Origin: Rhyacichthys aspro
Lineage: Eukaryota; Chordata; Actinopteri; Gobiiformes; Rhyacichthyidae
Assembly: GCA_036850595.1 (NCBI GenBank)
Contig: CM072148.1
Span: 7,863,118 to 7,927,117 of the forward strand
Length of the DNA stretch: 64,000 nucleotides
Direction: 5' to 3'
Part shown: positions 57,389-64,000 of the stretch, piece by piece
Layout of the letters: each line of letters starts with the position of its first letter
Numbering within the stretch: position 1 is the stretch's first letter
Translations under genes and position numbers: made by a program
The notes under the pieces: generated by a model
Databases searched by the model: none
Told to the model about the DNA's origin: nothing
Seen by the model: the letters and a program-made list of their open reading frames with translations, nothing else

Positions 57389-58094
57389 GTTACATCTATG
57401 TCCGGCCCCAATGTTTGCTCTCCTTTGTGTCATGTTTGTCATGTTATCATATCGTCTCATCGATTACCTGTTACGGTCCGAGAAGTGGACTTATGCTGCA
57501 CAGAGTTACCAAAAACTGCATTTTGTTATTTGCCTTTTGTCCATTTTGTCTGCCTCTTCACCCTCGCCCTGATAAGGTTAAACAAAGTCGTATTATGAAC
57601 ACGGCAGCATATTTTTTTAACGCGATGTTCTTGAAAATATAGCCAGATAATCAAATAAGACCTGTCACAACACATCTGACACACATGGCTTGGTTTGTGT
57701 GTTTGTATGATACATGCATGTGTGTGTTGTATGCATGGCTAGACACAGATGCTAAACAGCGGAAGAAGAGAAGGTTAAGTGGGAAGGTCAACAGGAGCAG
57801 AGCAGTGAGATATCCATCACAGAAACTAATACGTTTCTGTGGACACCCTGGCTATTTATTTTTATTTCTGTGGAAAAAAAGCAGACAGTTTGTGCAGGTG
57901 AGCTGGCAGCCTGCCTGGGGCCGACCCGACGTATCCTCTGCAGATATTTGGAGGAGAACATGGAGCACATCAGTAATGAAACGGACTGGACGAAGCAGCT
58001 TTAAAAGTTGTTTGTATGCTGGAGTGATATTGTTTATTCTGTCAAATAAGGAGTCACTGAGTCAAAGCAACACATAAAGAACATATTCTGACCT

Positions 58095-58262
58095 AAACAA
58101 GCATGTCTGTTTACCCTGAAGGCAATTAAATGAGAAAGTCAAGTGTTTTTGATGGAGTCCCTTTTGGAACTAATTAGCCAATCCATCACTAGTCAAGTAA
58201 TTACTCGCCAAGTTCTCATGTCAATAATAAAGGTCTCTATATCAGATTGTACATGGTTTTGA
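58095..58262. promoter_or_regulatory. Candidate conserved non-coding element
   Basis: ggcaattaaatgagaaagtc, ggaactaattagccaatcca and agtcaagtaattactcgcc pack several homeodomain-type TAATTA/TAATTG cores and a CCAAT in under 170 bases. Confidence 0.25.
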
Positions 58263-58554
58263 CATCATTACAAGCATTTAATACCAGCGTTGTTCATAAA
58301 TGTATATTCACAAAGCTCAAAATGGCATACAACAGAACTCTGAATTACAGTTGATTGTCTCATGATTGGATTCAGAACACATTCGAAAACGATTGAGTAC
58401 GACTGGGGCTCTACTCTCTTTAGTATTTTTAACATCTCATTTCTATTTTTTTCTGGTGATAACACACTAATTGCCGTTTCATTTCTGCTTGGCATATCTG
58501 TCTGAATAAAGTTAGGATTTGATTGAGATTTTGAATTTGTTGAAAATGTCACCT

Positions 58555-58930
58555 CCCTTGTGCGCCGAAACGTGGAACAATGCGGTTTCCCACCTCATGA
58601 CTCCATCGGCGCGTCGTCCTCCTACACGCTCTGTCACTAGCCTTCTCTCTGCTTCTGTTCTCCTCTCTCCTACCTCCTGTCTCCTCCGCCTCTAACACCT
58701 CTTGTCATTATGGCTAACTCCTGCTATGACAAGCCGCAGCCTGATCTATTTCTATCTGCTCACAGGCAAGTGTTACAGAGACGCCAACTGTTTGTGCGCC
58801 CGCTCTTCCGCCGCGTGATGATGATACAGCGGCACGAGGGCGCGTGCACGTTTACTGCAGACGTGGTCAACAGCTGTTTAGGCTACACCGGCAATTAAAA
58901 ATTCACTTGGCGAGCGCATTTCTTTCCCAC
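58555..58930. promoter_or_regulatory. CpG-rich patch in the desert
   Basis: Around 375 bases with many CpG (ccatcggcgcgtcgtcctcc, cgcccgctcttccgccgcgtg, gggcgcgtgcacg). It contains a plus-strand frame of 62 codons starting at 58710 with an acceptable start context, but no recognisable protein. It may be an unannotated promoter or a small-ORF transcript. Confidence 0.3.
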
Positions 58931-60041
58931 CGTTGACGTGTGGCGCTCACAAAAATGTCGGCCTTTTCTCCTTTTTCTGCAGCTGTAACTTTAACTGGCT
59001 ACACTTACATAAGCTTTTAATGGGTAGACATGATTAATTTCACTGCTGGCTCAAAAACACCTGAAGAAATTCTATTCCCTTTATTTGTCTTGGACGTGGG
59101 CAGACTTAGGTCAATGCCAGCTCCTCGACGATATTCATAACGCCAGTGGAATAGTTCCTTAGGTAGAATAGTGCCCTGTTCTTAATGATTATGCGAGCTA
59201 TATTGAGTTGGACTTACAATGACCTATAGCTCGTACCAAGTGGCCAACTCAACTGCTGCAAGTTTGGGCCTCAAAGCTCTAATCGTTTGACCACTTGAGG
59301 TCTGCAACTTCTCAGTAAGAAAAAGAGTCCGCATATACTCTGGCAGTAATAACTTTTAGCTGAGTTTGAGTAAAGTGGCCTGCAGTGGTTTAAACTCATA
59401 GCGAAAGTTTGCCTATTATCACTTCTTTATGGGCTTCTGTTTGGCAGATTAATTTTGGTGCGTACTTAAGCTAAGGTGACAGCTTCTTTTAACAGCTAGC
59501 TACAGCCAACAACTTTCACGCTTCATGCTTCCTGCAAATGTGACCTTTGTCCAAACATGCCATCAAAATAATATGACAAACCACTTCACAATTATGAATG
59601 GAACCAAATGGTTTGCAAATATTTTTCCTGATTTTGTGGTTCTTTTTTGCTTTCCATCAATTTTCCAATTACATTTATTATTCAATTCCAGTCAATGGCA
59701 GTTACTACTTTGTATTGGATATGTAGAAAAGGAGTTTGCTGGTGATTATATCGTTCAGTGCATTTTTGGACATAACACAAGCGAGTATATCATGAAGGAT
59801 ACATTTAAATACAGAACAAAGCTCATTTCCCATCATCCTCTTGTGCACCATCCACTTCTTTAGATGTTCATAAATCCTAGATAGCTATACTTTTCTTGGC
59901 AGCGTGTCGAGGGCAAACGCTGTATGTGTTTAGTGCCTGTGGAAGCGATCACTCTCTTATGTCTTTGCTGTAGTCTCTGAGGTGTCATGAAACACTTCAC
60001 TGTAATCTCCCAAAGGACCTTGATGTATTTGTTGGCTTTAT

Positions 60042-60087
60042 GTGTGTTTGAGTGTGTGTTTGTGTGTGTGTGTGTGTGCGTGTGTGA
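60042..60087 (+). repeat. (GT)n repeat
   Basis: GT-dominated run with T and C interruptions over about 46 bases. Confidence 0.9.
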
Positions 60088-63000
60088 GCTAATGCAGAAC
60101 CCCCGTCTGCGCTGTCCAAAAGATAGCGTGGTTTTTCTTTTTGACCTCCTGTGTACCCTTCCCTCAGGGCAAACGATCCAATCAGAGGATAAGCCTATTT
60201 CCAGACCCACCCCCTGGGAGCCACTAAGATCCAATCGGATAAGGGTTCATTTCAGATTAGAATCAACAGGGGAGTGGGACAGGGGACCACACAGACAGAC
60301 AACCATCAGAGGAAGATGCAAAAAAATGACTTCACCAAGAGTTCGTTTACATTTCATTAGTGGATAATCAGCACCACTTCCTGGACCTCACCAGGGACAT
60401 GTCTGATTTCATATGTTTGTCTGCCTCCTACTGCAGCAGATGCCTTTGTGATGCTTAGTTGTAGACAGTACTTCAGATGGAACAGTGTGGACATTAGTTT
60501 GAAATTAAAAAGATCCTCCTTCTCACTGCCAAAGTATAATAATGATACATTTGGTGATGATGAATCCAGTTTTAGCCGTCTCAATGTCAAAACAGTTTCT
60601 CACAATGCCTGAACACCCCCGGAGTCAAATATAACCCTGCGTATAGGATTTGAACCGCAGTGGCATTGTGCTCCTCATCAGAAAAAAGTGCATGAATTGG
60701 TGAAAAGGTTGAGCCCGATGTTGAAGTTTCTACACGAGGCGAGGGTTGCACTTATAAGTCCTTGCACCACTTGTTACAGCTTTGAAGGAGACATAAACAA
60801 CATTTTGAGTCTTTTACGCACAGTGACAAACATTTGGTTGTGACACTTTTAAGGTTCATTTGCATCTGTCTTTTAGCCCTTCAGGATAATTGTGCTCCAT
60901 GAAGCATCACCTTGTGTTTAATTGTTTTGTAGCCTGGAGGATGTAACAATTACTCATGCTACAACATGCTTAAGTGACTGCTTTGGTGAGTGTCAATATT
61001 TGTATATTGGCCCAAAATATCAGCATCAAGACTTGTATGTTGTTATTTTGTGTGCTTTTGATTTCTGAAGATTAAACATTTTCATCATCCTCTGCTAATG
61101 TAATGCTATGGGCAACAAACGCCCTTTATCACTGTCCAAATGCCATAAAGTTATAATCCTCTCCTCTTCCTGCTGTGATATCCTTGCTCAGAAACACACT
61201 GTGATTCTCAATGTCTTCTTAATAGCAGTATAATGAAAACAGTATTTGTAAGTTAGGAAAAACTATGCATTTTGTTAGAAAAACAGTAGGGTAGGGTGCA
61301 TCTGCCAGCAGACCTTGCTCTGTTTGCATGTGTTTACAGTGCATTAATGCTGCTGGCAGTCAGTTGAAGCCCTGGTCCACTATGAATGCTGATTTTCACC
61401 TTTGTGACACTCAGATATGTATATTGTCTAGAACTATACTCAAAACAACCCCAGGCACTTGAGTGGGCTGGATTCCAAAAACAATCTTTCTGGTCATTTT
61501 CACAGTGATGGCTGCATTGGACTGTGATGCAGAGCAATGAGCTGTGGCACATGATATTCTATTGTCCTGAGATTATATATTATATAGATTGTAGTTAAAG
61601 CACTGGCAGTTACTCTGTTATTATTCATCCTGCAATTATTAGACATACTGTACGGTATGGCTGGATGTATAAGTAATGTATGTACTGACCTCAAAGGTTA
61701 ACACAAATGCTTTAACCAGTTTCATTTTCATTGTCCAAGAATTGATATTCTACTCTAATGTAGCAATTAGGTTGGATTAGTGTGATCTTTTATATAGCAG
61801 GACAACACTGCCAGAAATAGACTTTAGTAGGCTAAATATTCGCTGGTTTATATTCAGAATGAAACTGATAGAAGTGTTGTTTTTTTTTTGAAACTTGAAA
61901 GTGTGCTCTCTATAGGATGGGATTATTTTTGTTGATTCGTTTCTGGATATTTTTCTTTACTAAGAGAAACTGTAGATGTGCTCAAAAAAAGAAATCACAG
62001 CAACAGGCCCTTGGTTGTTGCTACATAGTGTTGTAAGCCACAGCGAATTGAAAAATACTATGTTGGGAATGCTGTAGAGTTTACCAGGCGAGGCACAGAT
62101 AAAGACAACATCTGCCCATCTAAAATTTCAGAGCTATGTCGTGCATGCCCAACATCAAACACTGCAAAGGGCAAAAGAAACCAACACCCTGCAAAAAAGG
62201 ATAGTCAATGGAACAAGTGTCATTTGCAACTCACAGGTGTCAGAGTTGTTCATTTTCTGCCTTGCACCCCACTCTGAGGCCTCATCAGGTACATTTGCTG
62301 TGTCAGGGAGCTGAAAAGTACTTGTCCTACTGACCGAGCTGGTCTAATTTCAGAGGTAGGAGGCCAACGAGCAAATGCATAATAAAAGAGACACAGGGGT
62401 GTGTAGCAGGTCACAGACATGCATTTTAAATAAAGATGAATGTGAAACATGATTATGGGCAATCATACGAAAAGGAATAAGAAATGAATGTTGTAAATAG
62501 ACAGGGACATGAAATTTGGGACCTGATGCTGGAAACTTATTGGACCTGTGCCATTCTGGCCTCAATAAGAACAAAATGTATCTGCTTATTTGAGCCACAC
62601 AATAGCTCCTACAATTGTTTCCTCATGTCTGGGTCCAGAAAACATTGCTGCTGGAGTCTCAACAAGTGTGTGTCACCAGGAAACCCTTGCAGAATGGCCC
62701 ATTTAACATTTTCAGTCTACAAATTGGTACTTGATGTGCAACCCATACCTTATTTGTGAATCCATAAAGCAGAGAGACACTGCGCAATGTGCCTCGCAAA
62801 ACCTGAGCCTGTGTGTTGAATGTGCAGACCAGATTCTAATTAACAGTGTCTCCACATGATTAATTCATTCTGCGGAACAGTGTTCTGTTCTAACTAAAGA
62901 AATGGCTGCTGTGGAGATGTCTGGCTTTAACTGAGTCAAAATGAAGAACTGTGTTTCTTGCACTACAGATAAATATGCCTGTTGTTTATATTTTATTTGA

Positions 63001-64000
63001 GCTGTGCACATTAGAGAAATATGTAAAACCCTTATTTTAAATACACCATTTATACATCTTGGTATTCATGCATTATTTAGTCTACTTGGGGAGGACACGC
63101 ATAAACAACAAGCTGAGATTAAAGATACAATGCAACCATTGTCTTAGAGAGCACCTCTATATAAAGATTAGATCTACCTTTAGTCCCATTTATTAAGACA
63201 ATGGGAGACCCCCTTCTGATTGGTTTCTTGAATGTTAGACAGAAATTACACATTTTCTGAAGTTCATTCTCTGATTCAGTGCCAGCCTTTGGACATGCAT
63301 TTTAGGTTAAATGTGGCCCATAAGGTTGAACACTATGTGCCACTGAGAGCAGAGATATAAGCAGCATCAATCACACCTACATCAAGATTAGTCACACATT
63401 CACAGGGCACATTGTGTATAACTATCGGGACTTGTGCATGACTCATGAACAATCCAATTTTAGATATTTAATTTAACTAAAAATAATCTTCTATTCTTTT
63501 TATGAATCTCATTTACAACATTTTCCATCCGATTTCCTCTGCTTCTCCAAAAACTTGTGATATGAATAGACCTCTAACAGCCAGGGACGAACTCTGCACT
63601 ATTATCGATTAATAAATAATTTTGACATTTTGCAGAAGTCCCTACAGCTTTGGAGAGTTATAGCTTCATGACATCACCGCTATATTAAAAGCATTCCATC
63701 AAAATTTTAATATCTCCTTTCATCATAAATGAGCGCTGAGTTTGATGTGAGGGTATTAACGAATGTGAGCTTACTACATTATTCTAGTGATGCAAAATCT
63801 GTGTAATACCGGGCTGAATATCTAGTGGGCAATGAAGATTTCGAAACTGCCGAGCCAGAATATGTGCCTGTGTATAATTAGCAGAGTGGAGCCTGTGATT
63901 AATTCATGCACTTCATCACTGTGTGTGGACGCATTTGTGTAAACCGCAGGAACATAAAATTATTACAAATCAGCTGTAGTGAGAAGTCATTTATGCTGCT

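Larger units (their letters stand above)
37811..64000. other. Gene desert
   Basis: Some 26 kb have no exon that I can assign to a protein family on either strand, and no tRNA or rRNA. Open frames reach 130 codons but show no domain, no splice-consistent neighbours and no family resemblance. It may be intergenic DNA downstream of ugt8 or the intron of a gene whose exons lie beyond the window. Retroelement pieces, microsatellites and GC-balanced patches inside are listed separately. Confidence 0.55.

Noticed and set aside
57685..58077. 130-codon plus-strand frame
   Set aside because: Overlaps a simple GT-rich area and shows no family resemblance or start context.
59525..59863. 112-codon plus-strand frame in the desert
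   Set aside because: No domain, no neighbouring exons, AT-rich codons; length is within chance for this amount of DNA.
60630..60690. tRNA-like box (minus-strand ggttcaaatcc)
   Set aside because: The flanking bases do not form a T-stem, and no acceptor or anticodon stem can be drawn.
1..64000. CRISPR arrays, bacterial operons, phage genes
   Set aside because: No direct-repeat/spacer series and no prokaryotic gene layout; the locus is a spliced vertebrate one.
37811..64000. Exons of the next syntenic gene (NDST family expected near UGT8 in mammals)
   Set aside because: No sulfotransferase-like motif or conserved exon was found on either strand; the neighbour may lie beyond the window.

Overview
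The window is animal nuclear DNA, most likely from a teleost fish. All recognised genes are split by GT-AG introns with AATAAA-type poly(A) signals. The proteins align with vertebrate families recalled from memory, and the repeats (LINE relics, a TTAA-ended non-autonomous element, CA/TA microsatellites) are those of fish genomes. No bacterial operon, phage or CRISPR array is present. Most open frames outside the three genes are chance frames in AT-rich DNA.

Layout. (1) 1-1870, plus strand: the last six coding exons and 3' UTR of slc44a1, a choline transporter-like protein. (2) 1871-4985: intergenic DNA with one unassigned minus-strand open frame and a decayed LINE. (3) 4985-18010, minus strand: a complete-looking spock3-like testican gene, with ten coding exons (392 aa), a 1.9-kb 3' UTR and a GC-rich non-coding first exon. 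It converges on slc44a1. (4) 18.0-25.5 kb: intergenic, head-to-head spacing between spock3 and ugt8, with small repeats and one exon-like GC patch. (5) 25.5-37.8 kb, plus strand: ugt8 (ceramide galactosyltransferase), with a probable non-coding first exon, five coding exons (550 aa) and a 3' UTR with several poly(A) signals. (6) 37.8-64.0 kb: a gene desert with no supported coding exon. It holds L1-type LINE fragments, microsatellites and several GC-balanced patches that look like candidate conserved non-coding or regulatory elements.

The three genes do not form a pathway. Slc44a1 carries choline across membranes, Spock3 is a secreted extracellular-matrix proteoglycan, and Ugt8 makes galactosylceramide in the ER. 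All three are prominent in vertebrate nervous tissue (general knowledge). I see no evidence of a new multi-gene system. The points most worth a second look are the shortened Spock3 N-terminus, an out-of-frame upstream AUG created across the spock3 first splice junction, a mobile element carrying a CTCF-like core, clustered Pumilio-type motifs in the ugt8 3' UTR, and the unassigned open frame near 2.1-2.4 kb.
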